Below, in pieces: positions 19,815 to 32,899 of a stretch of DNA of 64,000 nt. Positions within the stretch are counted from its first letter, which is position 1. Every line of letters begins with the position of its first letter. The DNA lies in assembly GCF_010093595.1 (NCBI RefSeq), contig NW_022985437.1, forward strand, positions 583,380 through 647,379, written 5' to 3'. Made by a program: the position numbers and the translations under genes. Source of the DNA: Mytilinidion resinicola (Eukaryota > Ascomycota > Dothideomycetes > Mytilinidiales > Mytilinidiaceae). The notes below the pieces were generated by a model. The model was not told the origin of the DNA, did no database searches, and saw nothing but the letters and a program-made list of their open reading frames with translations.

Positions 19815-21811
19815 ATGGCTCCTGTGCCAGAAAAAATCCTGAACTGGCTGTACAGTGTACTTCCTAGTGTAAGCTTTCCACCTGTGTCCGGGTCTTATAA
19901 TTGCACAGATCTAACAGACTCCCGAAGGAATATCCAGATGTGAACCGCACCTACTCCGACGTCGCCGAGACCCTCTCGCACTACCCTTCCCTGTCTCCAA
20001 AAACGGAGGTCTACAGTATGCAATACACTCGAATCCAACTCCGACCGGTCAGATACAAGGACTGAGGCTCACTTCTGTGGCAGCCTACGAAAATGGTGCA
20101 TCCGCTCTGCTCTTACAACTTAGCGGGACACTTCCAGTGACCTTTCGAGGTGCCACATACGCGTTCCCTATACAACTATGGGTGCCTCATCGATATCCAC
20201 AAGAGGCCCCCATGGTATACGTTGTGCCCTCCCAAGATATGCTTGTCAGGCCGGGCCAACACGTCAGTGGAGATGGAAGGGTATATCACCCATACCTAGC
20301 ACAATGGGGCAAATACTGGGACGTAAGTCTAGAGATTCGGTTGTCCTGGATACTTATTCTGTACTCACTATATGCATTCAAATGAATCGTACTGAAATAT
20401 CGCTTCCTAATAGAAATCCACAATTTTCGACTTCCTTGCTGTCTTGCGCGGCGTTTTCACCAAAGAACCGCCAGTCCGCTCGAAACAACAAGTACAATTC
20501 AATTCTTCCAACACGGCTCCAGCACCTCCACCAGTACCACCCACACCAGAGGAATGGCGTAGGTCAATGCAAGGTTCTCCTGCTCCGTCTCCAGCTCCTC
20601 TCCAACGACCTCAGCCACCACCCAAACCGCCGAAACCATATGAATCCTCTCCAAACCGGCCACTCCAGCAGCCAGAGGCACAGTACGATAGAGCAAGACC
20701 CCCTTCGACTGTAACATACGCACCACAAATACCCGAAAGACCATATGGACGACCAGATAGCTGGCAACAGCCCTCAGGACAATCTCAGGTAATACCCCAA
20801 CGGCAACCAAGCTATGACACAAACCCGCCAACTCCATTGGGACGCCCTTTGAGGCCACATATACAATCACAGGGGTCACAGCAGCCTTTTCAGGCTGCTT
20901 CGTATGAATTAGGGAGCCCTGTTAGTCCCATCACTCCGGAGGGACAGCCGAGGAACTCGCTGTCTCGATACCAGCAACCTTTCCCCCCTCAACAGGTTCC
21001 TACGAGTCATCCATACCCTCCCCCATCACAGCATCGTGGGAACTTTCCCCAAGGCCAGTTCCAACAACCACCACTCAATGTGTACCCTCCGTCTCAGCGA
21101 CAACAGGCCATGATGCCTCCAACCTCACAAATACCCCCAAAGCCGAAACAGCCCATTCCGGACTTACTAGACTCACCCTTAGATGTGACATTGCCATCTC
21201 AGAGCGGACAATCAGCTCCGATTCCAGCACCGCCCATACCACCAAATCCAGAGAAGGACGCTCTTCTCACAGCGCTCTCCTCCACGCTAGTCGCCCAGCT
21301 ACGGCAGAACATCACCGATAACATTAACGCTATTGCTCCACTGCAGGCACAACAACAGGCGCTCCGGGAAGCACATTCCCGCCTCCAGTCAGAACTCGAT
21401 CAGCTGCAGCAATTGGACGCTGCTTTAGCATCGAACGAGCACATCCTCCGTGACGCCATGGTGGAAGCGGACCGTGTCATGGAAGATGCCCGCACCCGCA
21501 AAGTGCCAGACGTCGATGAGGTGCTGGTCGCGCCATTCGTCGTAGGGGGGCAATTGTATATCCTCTGCGCTGAGGAGCGAGCCTGTGCCGACGCCCTGTT
21601 CGTGCTAGGTCGAGCATTGGATAAAGGTCGCGTAGGCACTGACGTGTTCATCAAGGTCAGGCCTGCCCTCTTCTTTCCGTTGATGCCAGATAAGAGTTTC
21701 TGACGAATGCAATAGCAAACACGGAGTTTGGCTCGCGAGCAGTTTCTGAAGAAGGCCCTGATCAAAAAGATCTCCAAGGGTATGGCATTAGACGAGTACC
21801 AGATGCGTTGA
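19815..21811 (+). CDS. VPS23: ESCRT-I subunit Vps23/Tsg101
   Basis: Five exons (19815-19868, 19928-20015, 20084-20322, 20414-21655, 21716-21811) encode 572 aa. The N-terminal UEV domain (residues 1 to about 145) includes YPDVNRTYSDVAETL, FPIQLWVPHRYPQEAPMVYV and GRVYHPYLAQW; it lacks the E2 catalytic cysteine, as Tsg101 does. A Pro/Gln-rich linker (about 160-390) is followed by a coiled coil around DNINAIAPLQAQQQALREA and the C-terminal steadiness box (VLVAPFVVGGQLYIL through KGMALDEYQMR). It binds ubiquitinated cargo and PSAP-like motifs and sorts membrane proteins into multivesicular endosomes. It also takes part in fungal ambient pH signalling through PalH/Rim21. Splice joins restore EVYTYENG, WDKSTIFDFL and FIKQTRSLAREQ. 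Confidence 0.95.
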
Positions 21812-22725
21812 TGAAGTGACTTTTGATCGGCAGCGGAAGTGGCTCCGGCTAGTCCAAGGGCCCTCTCTGCGGTTCTGCAGTCAGTCAGCCGCTCGCATCG
21901 ACTTGGCTCCCGAATAACTACTCCGTAGATGAACCAATGAATATTGCTTCGCCAGCTACTGACCTCATATCGACCATGCAGCCACCATCCAGGGTGAAGG
22001 TGCTTTTGCAATATTGATTGTGGAAAGAACCAGGAAGACTCTACATGCATATGGTACCGATTCTTCTCACAGCTAATCAAGTACCATACTACAAGGTACG
22101 ACATGATATTATTGATCTCTCGGGTCGGAACAACTCCGAAGGGCATGGCGCAAAGCGTGTTCCGCCAATGTAGCAATAGTAGGTTAGCCCAAATGACTAA
22201 TTGCTTCAGATATGACATTGCCACAGGAAGAGCTTTAGGGTTATGGACCATTTCACAGCAGAATTTCAGTTTGTCAGGAGCGAAAGCCCACAAGGCAGAG
22301 TCCATTATGTCCGACTCAAACTACCGAGAGAGTACATCCATGAATGAAGAAAAAACTACAACCAATCCAGTTCCCAATCTAGCGAACCGATCGACTGCCT
22401 TGGGATTCAGACTTTTGCTAATGTATATTGGAGGGCGTTCTCTGCCGTTCCGTTCCCACTCCTAAATGAGGAGCACTGATTTGCCAGGAAAACAAAATGC
22501 CAGATCTTGTATCAAGATCTATCGTGCAGAGCGTGTGGCGCTTGAAGTTTTTGGCGCACGCCTTTGGGGGATATCGTAATGAAAACAGGAAAGGATTCAA
22601 CACCAGAAGCAATGTAGGAAAAAGGACAAAGTTTTGGAAACGCCGTGGCCAAATGCTGGTTTGGGTCTTTGCCAAATAGCGTGTGCCCAAGAAGGTAAGG
22701 GGGGGTGCCGCCAAAGCGGGGAGAT
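21812..22725. other. Convergent intergenic region
   Basis: About 900 bp between the 3' ends of VPS23 and the HAD gene. Short open frames only, with no recognisable domain or repeat. Confidence 0.55.
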
Positions 22726-24061
22726 CTACTCCTCAATGGCGTGGGCGAGCTCAGGTAGGTCCAGGCTCGCCTTCAAGGCTTTCCGGTACTCGCGCTCGAT
22801 GCCGTGCTTGACGGCGTCGAGGACGGTGTCGACGGTCGCCTTCGGGGTGAAGCGAGGCTTGGTGCCCGCCTCGAACACGCCCGTCTTGACGAGGATCGAG
22901 TACCAGTTGTTCTCGCTGTGCTGGTCGTACTCGTTGGTGCCGCGGATGTCGGACTCGGGCGTGTCGCCGACGAAGTAGACGGTGTCGGGCGGCGAGTCGA
23001 TGCCGTGCGTGTCCTTCCGCCACTGTTGTAGCAGACGGGTCGCGAACTGGAATGTGCCAATCTGGGGCTTGCCAAAGGCAGTGGTCTCGAGGTTCTTGCC
23101 GGTCACGGCCTTGAACATGGCCTCTAACGAGACGCGGAGGGCACCCATGCCGATGCGAGTTAGGTCGTGGGAAGCGCTCCAGACGACGTCGTTGTGGGAG
23201 AAGAAGACTGGCGGGCCCTCGTCAAAGGTTTCTGAGCGGGTGCCGAGACGTCCATTCTTGGACATCAAAAGGTCGAGGATGATTTGCTGGTCCGAGGCCC
23301 AGTCACGGGAATCGGCAAACACGAAAATAGCCTCAATCTCGACTTTGGCAAAATTGCGGGCGCGCGAGTTCTCGTATTCCTCCTTGGTCAGCTTACGGAA
23401 TGGCGTGGTGTCTTGGTTGTCTTTGATGATGTCGCCAGGGGTGACCACGTCCTTGAAACCGTAGCCCTCGGCGACATGCCGGCACTTCTCGCCCTCGCCG
23501 CCAACGACAAGGACGGTCTTGTACCGCTCGGCCATCTCCCGCATTGGGGTGTGGCCGCAGATGAACTGGCCAGGCGAGACTTCCATCTCGAGCTGCTTGC
23601 TGAGCTGGATACACCGTTCCTTCTCAGTCTTGCCGCCGCCATTGGTGACGAAAATGTAGGGGCTAGGAAGAGTTAGTTCAGGCCTTCTGAGATAGGAGGA
23701 CTTCTACTTACACCTTGACGCCGTACGGGTTCTGGCCGTTTAGCCACTTCATGGCCTCGATGGCTTCTGGGATCGGCCGGCCACCGCGGATGAGGACACC
23801 GTCAATATCGAAGGCATAGGCGTACTTGTCAGTAACCATCGTCTCGGGCGGTGTCGGCGGTGTGCCGGGGATTTCTGCGGCCTCGATCTCGTGGCGTGCC
23901 GCTTCGAAGGCCTGGGCGACCTCGTTCGCCCCTGAGGGAGCCATAAGGTGCTTCGGGGGGACAACGACCACGGGGCCCTTGGAGAGTTGCTCCGCAGAGG
24001 CCTTGTTCGAGCTGAGGCGGCGCATGCCCTCGTTAGGGACAATGAGTGATGCAGGAGCCAT
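22726..24061 (-). CDS. HAD-superfamily (class IIA) phosphatase-like protein, CECR5/HDHD5 type
   Basis: Two exons, 23712-24061 and 22726-23662, encode 428 aa; the 49-bp intron restores PYGVKVPYIFVTNGGGK. HAD motif I is DIDGVL with Asp85 and Asp87; motif II is in FVTNGGG; the terminal metal-binding motif is FVGDTPESDIRGTNEY. A substrate cap sits between. The architecture matches the eukaryotic family of yeast YKR070W and human HDHD5, whose members are often mitochondrial and of unsettled substrate. The first 75 residues are Ala/Pro-rich and probably disordered. An in-frame ATG at 24241 would add 60 Ser/Thr/Pro-rich residues; I prefer the ATG at 24061 but cannot exclude the longer form. Confidence 0.88.
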
Positions 24062-27000
24062 GATGGAGTTGGAGGAAGTATTCGTGTGAGAGATGGTGGA
24101 GATGATGGAAGATGAACTGTGCAGAGAGCACGGGTTAAGTAGGGTCGGTCGGGTCTCTGGAGTCAACCTGCGGATATTGAAATGGGTTTGCGGGGTGATA
24201 AGTGGGTATAGTGGAGAACGGGGCAAAATCGGCTGCTTCACGTTTGCGGTAGGATAGTGCTGGCAGCCAAGGAGGCTGTGGCCCGTTATATAGTTTCGGA
24301 CGCGGGAACGATGCTACCTGGTGCAGCTGGGCGAGCAACTCGTCATGACCCAAAGCAGGCTACGGGGGCATAGTAACAGGGTACATTACAGTGCATATGA
24401 GGGCGGCGTCGAAGTTGAAGAAGTGGGTGGCCATGGAGGCCTCATTCGGACCCTGAAACGGGGCTTTGCTAGCGCGGCGAGCTTATCATCGAGGCAAGCG
24501 GGTGGGCCGTTTGGCGTCATTGTGCTGAGCGCTGCAGGCGGTTGCGAAGGGGTCCGCGCCGGCATGACGATCGCGGTGAAGGAGTTTTGAGTTGAGATCT
24601 CGCCCATCTGGCATGTGCCTGGAGTTGTGCGCGCAGTCGCCGCCGTGATTCGCTCTCCCGACGGCACACGTCGCGGCTGGAATGGCCTCTCTCCGCGGGC
24701 ATCTCGAGCGTGGCGGGGTAACGGCGGCCGCGCAGTATCTGCCATTCTGCCTCGCTGTCTTCCATTCCACGCACCAGCGGCATATCGCCCGGCGCCGCGT
24801 CCTGTTGCACCACCAGCCGCCACAGCGCTGGACGATGGCGACAGCGGCAGCAGCGGTGCGCCTCCGGCATGGACGCCTCTTGGGCGAGGGGCCTGCCGAG
24901 CATGAAGTCATCCTCTCTCGCCTCGATGCCTGCTTCGGTGCCAGCGTGGCTCGCCGGCAAATCATGGCGCGCACACGAGGGGCACTGCGATTCCTTCAAA
25001 ATGGCGACTCCATCGACACGGATCGCCGATAGTCCTGCCACTTCCACGACCGCCTCGAGAACTTCCCGGGCTGGCCTGGGTCCCGTCGACGCTCATCGAT
25101 TCGGCCAGTTCCGAGACCCTTTTTCTTGCGAATCGTTACTGGCTCTGGTGTCAGTCTGCGGCTCAACCGCTCTCGTCTCGTTGTGCCAACCATGGATCGT
25201 CGCGAGCGGGCACAAGGCCGTCACCAGCCTCCACCCATCCATCTAGGGCTCTTGCTCCGGGTCCACGGCCGAGAGCCCTCCAGCCTGCGCTTCAGCCCGC
25301 TGCCCACGCAAAGATAGCCGACTTTTGGAGTGCGTTCGAGTCTGACAACAGCGGGTGGCTTGCTCCATGCGGGAGCCTTGCCACCATGATCGCTACGCTG
25401 CGTGCAGCCAGACGCGCCATGCCGCATCTTGCGCCTGTCCGAGGCCTGCCTGACGCTGTCAGACTTCCTTATCGCAGCACATCACATGTTTTGGCCGCGC
25501 CCGCAGAGGGCTCCGTAATCCCAGCCGCTCGCTCATGCCGCCGGAGTATGGAGTGCAGCCTGTTTGCAGCAGCCTCGATAGGTTCGTTGGTGATGCAAGC
25601 AGGAACAATCCCTACTTTGGTATCCCGCCAGACCCGTCAGCGTGGAATCAACATCATTGTGCATTATCAAATCACATCAGCCCTGGCCATGTCGTGTCAC
25701 GCTGCAACGAGCCGTGTGAAGATCCCACTCGTCCTGTCGTCCAGCTTTGCAACACTTCCCATTTCGGAAGGTTATACATCGTCTGCTACGTCGGAGTGCA
25801 GCGGGAATTGTTTGATCTGGTCGTTGGTCGCATATTGCCCCAGATTGTTGACATTCACGCCTGCATGAGGGCCTTATGCATATCCCCAGACTATCCTTCT
25901 CTTGCCCCAAGCCGCAAGTCAGCTCTCGCGGGGATATTTTCTGTTTGTCGGGCTCCGGAGAAGTTACAGTGGAGTCTTCTTGGTTGCGCCGAGCTATTGG
26001 AGTACTGAGTGGATCCCTGGTATGTACACCGCTTGGCTGGCCTGGCAGAAGGATGAGATATTCCAAGGAAGCAGTCCATGTGAATGTGCAATAAATAGAT
26101 GCTCTCCAAACATATCAGGGAGATCGTCGTGCCATCTTAAAACTCAAAGGAAGAGCGCTCAGCAAGTTGAACGCACTATTGAGAAGACTAACATGCGTAC
26201 TGGACAGAAGTATAGTGTTATTCACTTCTCACTTCGGCCCTACCTAGTAAAGCTTGCAGTATTGCGACCACTCGATGGTCTGAAGGCGTCGCTCGTGACT
26301 TGATCCTACGGAATCATAATCGTAAGACCGACCCATCTTTCTTTGTGGTGCTAATGGAGGCGTGAAGTCTAGCAACTCTCTGCACTACCGTTAGCCGGCA
26401 GCATCCTCGAGGTTAGGAGCGCCGAATTCACTAGGATATTGTCAAGATGCCCAAGTGGAAGGAGGCGGAGCACCGCAGGACTGCTGCGAACTTCTTGGAA
26501 GTGCAGCTTACAGCTGTCACTGATGAGCGCCCGAGGATCTCGTACATACCACGGTAGAGAAAAGAACATGTGAGGTAAGATGCAGTCCAACGGTGAGCCA
26601 CGTGGGAGCTGTTGCGGTGAGTTGCTTGGCCGGTTGCTGCAATCATGTCCCTTTACGCTTACCTTCGATCCACTTTCTTATCCGATGGCTATCGACTTCC
26701 TGTGAGGCATTACTTTACTAAGGAAGTATCGGCAAGCGCGCGTGAGGCGAAGGGCAGACCCGAAACGAGAAAGCGAACCAATGGTGCATGGCGTTGAGTA
26801 TGCAGGGAAAATAGGTGGAGAAGCGTACAGACCGGACGTTCCGACGCGGAATGTGAGGTACTCCAGCATCCCAGAGAATGACAAGGTCCCCTTTTTTCTT
26901 GCAGATATGCAATAGGACCAACAGAGACAGCCGAGGGCAAATTCTTTCATCGGAAATTGCACTGCTGAGCTGGTTGTGGCGCTCAGGGACCTAACAATTC

Positions 27001-27251
27001 CCACCTCGAGTGATATAGAGCGATGAAAGCACACCCTCGGTCATAGGGTAAGAACCAGAAACATGGATTGAGATGTAATGGGTCGCGTAGAACAGTATCT
27101 GAAAGAATGCGAGTCAAATGTAGATTGACGTTGAGAGTGTTACGGGGCGCTCGTCGGCGACGGAAGGCGCGATGCCCTTGACGACCTCTCTTCATCCCAT
27201 CACGACAACCCGCCGTCTTCAACGCCCGACGTCCTAGCAGCACGCGACAAC
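24062..27251. other. 3.2-kb gene-poor region, GC-rich at its left part
   Basis: This separates two divergent genes. From about 24400 to 25300 the DNA is GC-rich and open in several frames on both strands at once, which is a composition effect; none of the frames shows a domain. From 25500 to 27250 composition is ordinary and I see neither a gene nor a clear repeat. Long 5' leaders or a non-coding transcript are possible. Confidence 0.5.
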
Positions 27252-29222
27252 ATGAATTGGACAGGCGGTCGTCTACAAAGACACTCGAAAAATGCCGGCG
27301 GCGGAGTGGCTAGTCGCCAGAAACAGCATTTCGCAAAGATCCGCAGTCAGCTCCAGAATGGACTCCATCCTGGACAGCTACCTTTCAGACCAAGCTTTTT
27401 TCCAGACGATGGCGCTAGCCTTGGTAGCAGACTGCCGCCTTTTACCGATAGGACATCACGACACGTCGGCCATTCAAGAAAGCACAAGAGAAGGGCCCAT
27501 CGAAATCTCGCGAGTGTTGACAGGGACATTGTTGAAGCAGAACACTCGAATACCAATGTGTCGCAATCTGCTAGTCATGTATCTAATGCAGTTGATGGTA
27601 AGTGTTCTTGAGAAATGACCTCGATCGGCCGTAGCTCACATGATCAAGGCGACTCAGCGGAGAAAGGAAAGATGAAGATGAAACGGCGATCTGCGCATAC
27701 GCTGCTCGAGGACGATCGACTAGAAGCCAGCAGGAAAAGGCTACTGGAGCGGCGGGATTGGCTTGGGCTCCAGTCGTCACGTCCGGTTCACATGAAATTT
27801 CGAACACGCGCAGAGAAGGATAAGATTGGGAAACGACGAATGATTGTCGGCGCCTCCTCGAGAGGACATGCTCCGAAGGATACAAGAAACCCTATGCTGC
27901 CGGCTCAAGGACTGAGAGATGGACATAGCAGACTCGACCTGGCGCCTGCCCACGATTTGCTCGAGGATCATCTTAGAGTGCGTATCGGCACTAATGCTTT
28001 TTTTAGCCAAAGATCATCGACTCTTGTTCGAGATCCCCCACGTCGAGAATCATCTGACACCATGCTGTTTGATACTGCAGTGGACGCAGACACCACTCTC
28101 GCGGTAGAGGGTTCGCGAGAGCGCTCCTATGAGCAGCATTGGTCCGCGGGAACCAGCTACGATGGAGAACACGAAACAGCGTTGGAATATGAAAACCGCC
28201 AATCTGCGAATGACTTGGTCGGTTCACTCCACGCGCAGCGAGAAGAGGCAGAGGGCAATTTACCCGAGCCAGGCGGTATAGACGAGAAGCTAACTAGTTA
28301 CCTCCCTCACGAACCCGCACTGAAGGGTCGCGTTATTTTCCAGTCAGTTGCACCAGCTTCTTCAGGATCCGATCAGCCAGCATCCCACGTGCCGATAGAT
28401 ACGAATAACTGTCCTTCCGAGGCGGCTGCCCCGGACGGGCTTGAGGGGGGAGTGAGCCAGGAAATTGATGCTGACGATCAAGATCCGCAGGAACGCAAGA
28501 TCGTCGATGAGACACCCTGGAAACAGTTTTTGGAGATCTCAGGTGACGAGCAGAGCCATTCGTCTACAAGTGGTGTGTCCGAAAGGGCTTGCCTGCATGG
28601 GTCCGAAGCATCCATCAGAGGCCACAACGACGCCGAGGGAAACTCTGTTGCTGACATGACCGCATCTAGACGAGCTCCAAGAGACAGCCAAGAGGATGCA
28701 GCTACCTGGGTCATCGCACGACATATCAATGGCAAGACTATACAAGAATACACGACCTTTGAGAGACGCGCAAGAGCTTTGGTAGATGATGTAAAGGAGA
28801 ATGAGAATCGCCAATGGCAGGATTTCGTCATCGGAAGTCGAGGCAGTTCCGCGTCTGATAGTGCGCATGATACTATTATGGGTGACAAGCAGCACTCCCC
28901 TGTACATTCTGCAAGAGGAACGAGCATGAGGGCTTTGTGCTCACCCAAAGTTCAAGCTACATCAACTAGCTCGATTTCTGCACCATCAAGGTCAGCCGCT
29001 TCGCCCCGCTTACGCAGAATACAGGCTGGATGGGGCCAAAGTGAGGAGGCTAGGCTTCGCCCTGCAGACCTTGCATCGAGTTCGCTATACAATAATATCT
29101 CGTTTACGATGGACTCACCGGTCGCTGCAGCTTACTCCAACGGAGGACCAACGAACTATGCGAATTCGGATGTGAGCATGGCGGAATCTGGCTCAGCCTA
29201 TGAGAAGATGGAAAGTGATTGA
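27252..29222 (+). CDS. Conserved fungal protein of unknown function (MNWTGGRLQRHS N-terminus)
   Basis: Two exons, 27252-27597 and 27649-29222, encode 639 aa; the 51-bp intron (GTAAGT ... CAAG) carries an in-frame stop, so splicing is required. The start MNWTGGRLQRHS with KQKQHFAKIRSQLQNG is a pattern I recognise from uncharacterised filamentous-fungal proteins. A second conserved-looking block is basic: EASRKRLLERRDWLGLQSS, then KFRTRAEKDKIGKRR. The rest is Ser/Asp/Glu-rich, probably disordered, with no membrane segment or enzymatic motif. Basic N-terminal patches make a nuclear role plausible, but that is a guess. It stands alone between two long gene-poor stretches. Confidence 0.75.
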
Positions 29223-32200
29223 CGTATTACGTGGAGTCTCTGCGGCGATGATGAAAGAATGGCTTACTAATTGGTTGGTGCATTATCGAGATCTGAAGAG
29301 ATGAGGCTTCCATTCTTGGCTCAGCAGGTCTCTTGGAGTCTAGACCAGCCATACGAATAAGTCGGCTTGCTGCACATTCGGCAAGGCGGATTAATACATT
29401 CTCGAGCCGAAGGACGTGAGATTCTGGCGCAATGCGGCTTGAGTCGAGGAGGGAGGATTCCAGCATTGTGCCCCTTTCTATAATCGAAGGGTGGATGGTT
29501 CGTAAAACGGAGACGATGGAGTGAATGGTACACATCGTGCTTTATTTTCTTTACTGTATCTTTCACTAGCCGTTTCGAAAACAATCCTCGATGATCCCAT
29601 GGACATTTTCCCGCGCTGTTTCGTGCATACATTGCTTTCAGTCAGTGCGTGCCCCGACGCCCCCAGGCCCCCTGGAGTGGATCGCGACATCCTGTCAGCA
29701 ATCCTCCACATCCTGCCGTGAGTTGTTGTTGAGGCCCTCAGCCGACTCTCGACTCGGCTCCTGACTGGCAGCATGCAAGGAGGGAGGCAACAGCATCTCA
29801 GCTCATGCACGCCGAATTCATTTCGGACAACGAACCCTTTTTCGCGCATGCAGTGCGTCTCGACGGCGAGCCGGCGCCGAAGACGCGTTCTGTTCCGTTC
29901 CGGGAACGAGGGCGAGCAGCAATATGAAGCTCTCGAATAGCGATAATGGTCGACTCGCAGACGGCAGGCGCAGATGCAGGGCAGGCCTCGCCTGAACCCA
30001 TATCTCAGTTGTGGCGTGATGAGGCCAGCGTTTCCGTCTGTGCGATGCTGCAAGACATCCGGCACTTTGGTTCTTTCCCAGCGTTTCACAGGACACTGAC
30101 GTTTTTGGCGATTAGGGCATCAGGCGTTCGCATGACGGCTAGAGCACGCAGCACCGCACGCACGCACGCACGCACCCGGCAAGCCATGCTCTCTACGTGA
30201 GATTTATACCGGGGAAGGTGACACTGGATTCCGTAGGTAGGCGCTCTTGTGCTCTTGGATGGAGAACCCGGTCGAGCCGGCGCGTGGCATGGGTTGGAGA
30301 CAGATTGCATGAAACGCGCTGCAAATTCGATTCAGAAGAATGCTCCGATCGGGGATCGAAGGGTGAAGGTGATGCCAGCGCAGAGCGAGGGGCCGTGCGG
30401 CGCGAGGGTTCAAATTAGAGGGTGGCGTAGGATACGGAAGAAAGCAATTCGGATTGTCATGGAGGACTGTGGGACAAGGGCGGCGCTGGCATTGGCGCCG
30501 CGGAGAGGGAATGTGTATTGGGGCGAGGACTCCGGAATGACCGACGATGGCAAGAACAAGAGCAGAGGCAAAGGCAAACAGCTGCGTACACAGTGCGTGA
30601 CGAAACAGCACTGTGACTGTCGGGAAGGATACAGGAGACGCCTATTGGCGAGGCACAAGAGAAAGCAGCCATTGGGCGGCTCTTCGTACGGGCAGCGAAG
30701 ATATCACACCGCTCCCGAGTCAGCTGACGATGTATTGCTCCCTCACCACCGCAAAACCCAGGCGATACCGGGCGCGACAGGCTCCCAAGAGGGGCATTTT
30801 CTTGCGATTGGGCGGCGGGGCGTGCTTGACTTGGGGAGATTGTGGGGAGCCCGGGGTCTGATTCGCGCGCGCAACGTTCAGGGGCTCAGCTTCCAGCTTG
30901 CCTGCTTCTGTCTCTCTTCTGGAAGCCTCGGATGAGGGGTCGGGTGCGCTGTGCTGTGATTGTTTGCTGAGCGCGGAGGCACGCGACTGGGTGCATATTG
31001 GTGCAGCTGCAGCCGGAGGCCTCGCTCTCAGCGGCCACACAGCACGCCGCACCGGCAGAGACGTCCGGCAGCGTGCAGCATCGCAGCTCGGAATGCCCTA
31101 TTCGCCCTTGACAGCAGAAGGGAGCTCGTGGCCGGCGTCGTTGTGGCACTGATGGGCGCCAAAGGGCCGAAGGAGGCGCGGCGGCATCCCACACCCCGGG
31201 AGCGGATTCAGACGGCACACGAGCGATCGCGCGTGGGATGGACAGGGCTGGCATGGAGATCATCGAGCTAAACCAAACGGGTGGATGTTTCAGGCCAGGG
31301 CGGTGATGACGAGGTGTCGCTCAGCCGGCCACGTGTGGAGTTGCGGTCTTGACTTGCGGCGGCTGCTGGTGGCCGCGGGCTGTGACTGTGACTGCGAGCC
31401 TCCTCCTATCGCTGCGTGCCTGGAGGATGCGCGCCTGGAGGCCCTCAGGATGCGGTGGAGCCAGGCCCATCTCGTGTTGCTGGGCTGGGCAGGCTGGCCG
31501 TGATCTGGCACTCGAGGCCGCACGGCCCGGTGCTATTTGTGGCCCGAAGCGCAGCGCAGTGGAGATGGTCCGACAACAAGGCTGAGAGCCCCAATCTCAC
31601 GGCAGCAGGCCTGCCCCCGCTGCCTGCCAGCCCTGCGCGTCCTGCGCGTCCTGCAGTCCTGCGAGTCGCGATGTGCCGGAAGCGTCGGCGGCGGAGAAGC
31701 TGCTCGCTGGAGGAGCCGCTGGCCAATCGCGCAGCACTCGCCGGCCTCATTGTGCGACCTGTCACTTTCTTTCGGGCGCGAGGCAGTGTGAGTCGGCGGG
31801 CTCACCGATCAGTCGATGCTGCGGGCAGCTGCGCGGTCTGCCTCAGCTGGCGGCGACGTGTTGCTTTGGGCGAGCCGCAGGCCATGTTCAGGCGATATCG
31901 CATCGCGGGCGGGCGCTGGGCAGCGTCTGGAGCGCGGTGGAGATGTGCTGTGGTGGAGCCCGAGCAGAGCAGCATGACGTCTGGCCGTTGGACCGTGACT
32001 TCCCGCTGGCTTGAAACAAGCGTGCCTGCCCCTTTCGCGGGTTCCAGCACGCTGGGTGGCCCTCTTCGCCCAACTACGGCAGCCCGGCGCCAGCATCGCG
32101 CTCCACGCACGGCGGGGCTGGGACCGTCGGGCTCAAGGCGCTCGCCACGCCCAGCGGCCGTCGCGGTGGTGGTCGCGGGCGCCGGGCTGGATGATGAGTC

Positions 32201-32899
32201 GTCACAGCAGCGGGTACCGCCAGGGATGGGCTGCTCGCTAGGCCGGGGGCCGCTGCCTCGCCGTTGTCGTCTGGGGGCAGTCGTCCGCGCAGCTGGCCTT
32301 GCTAGTCCTTTTTTTCCTCCCGACGCCCATTCCCCAAGTACCTCCCGCGCCCCAATTCGACTCACCTCTGGCCTCACTGCTGCCATTACTCCCACGACGC
32401 ACACGCTCTCTGCGCCCGCACCCGCCAGCCGCTGTGACAGCCCAGAGCAGCGCTGCATTGTTGCCCTTCTCTTTGACAGCTGGCCCGGCGCTCGCCGTCT
32501 CCTCCCTTCCCCACGCCTGCATCGTCTGCATCGTGTGCGCCGCTTTGCCCGAACGAGCGGCCCTCACTGCGAGCTTCCTGCACACCCTCGTCCGCCCAGG
32601 CCCTGCCGACGCAAACAATCGCATTACCCGGCGCATCGTACATCTCGCCCATTCAGCTGACCGCCTGCATTGTTCCGCGCTTGAGGCGCGCAACTGCCAC
32701 CGCGGCCCGCCGTCTGCCTTGTCCAGATCCGACGATGCTCCAGTAAACACACGCCTCGACACCTGCCAGCCTGCAGCTGTCCTCTATAACCTCGCGCTCG
32801 CCCTCCACCAGGCCCCGCGCCTCGCAGAATCGCGTTTGCTCCCACGGACCATGTCGTTATAGCTGCCGTCCCACCGAGGCCTTGCCTATTGTGACAGCT
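29223..32899. other. 3.7-kb gene-poor region upstream of phospholipase C, strongly GC-rich in its right part
   Basis: From about 30200 to 32860 the sequence is GC-rich and open in overlapping frames on both strands (the longest run is 31416-32660, plus). These frames have Arg/Ala/Ser/Pro composition and no domain, so I treat them as accidental. A run of CGCA units lies near 30155-30177. Pyrimidine-rich tracts from about 32300 to 32560 would suit the promoter or leader of the phospholipase C gene. Confidence 0.5.

Noticed and set aside
24062..24241. Upstream ATG for the HAD protein (60 extra residues)
   Set aside because: The extension is Ser/Thr/Pro-rich and unlike the family start; kept only as an alternative.
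30155..30177. CRISPR-like or microsatellite array
   Set aside because: It is a short run of CGCA units without spacers; a simple repeat in a eukaryotic genome.
31416..32660. 414-codon plus-strand frame upstream of PLC1
   Set aside because: GC-rich DNA is open in other frames and on the other strand at the same place; Arg/Pro/Ala composition and no domain.
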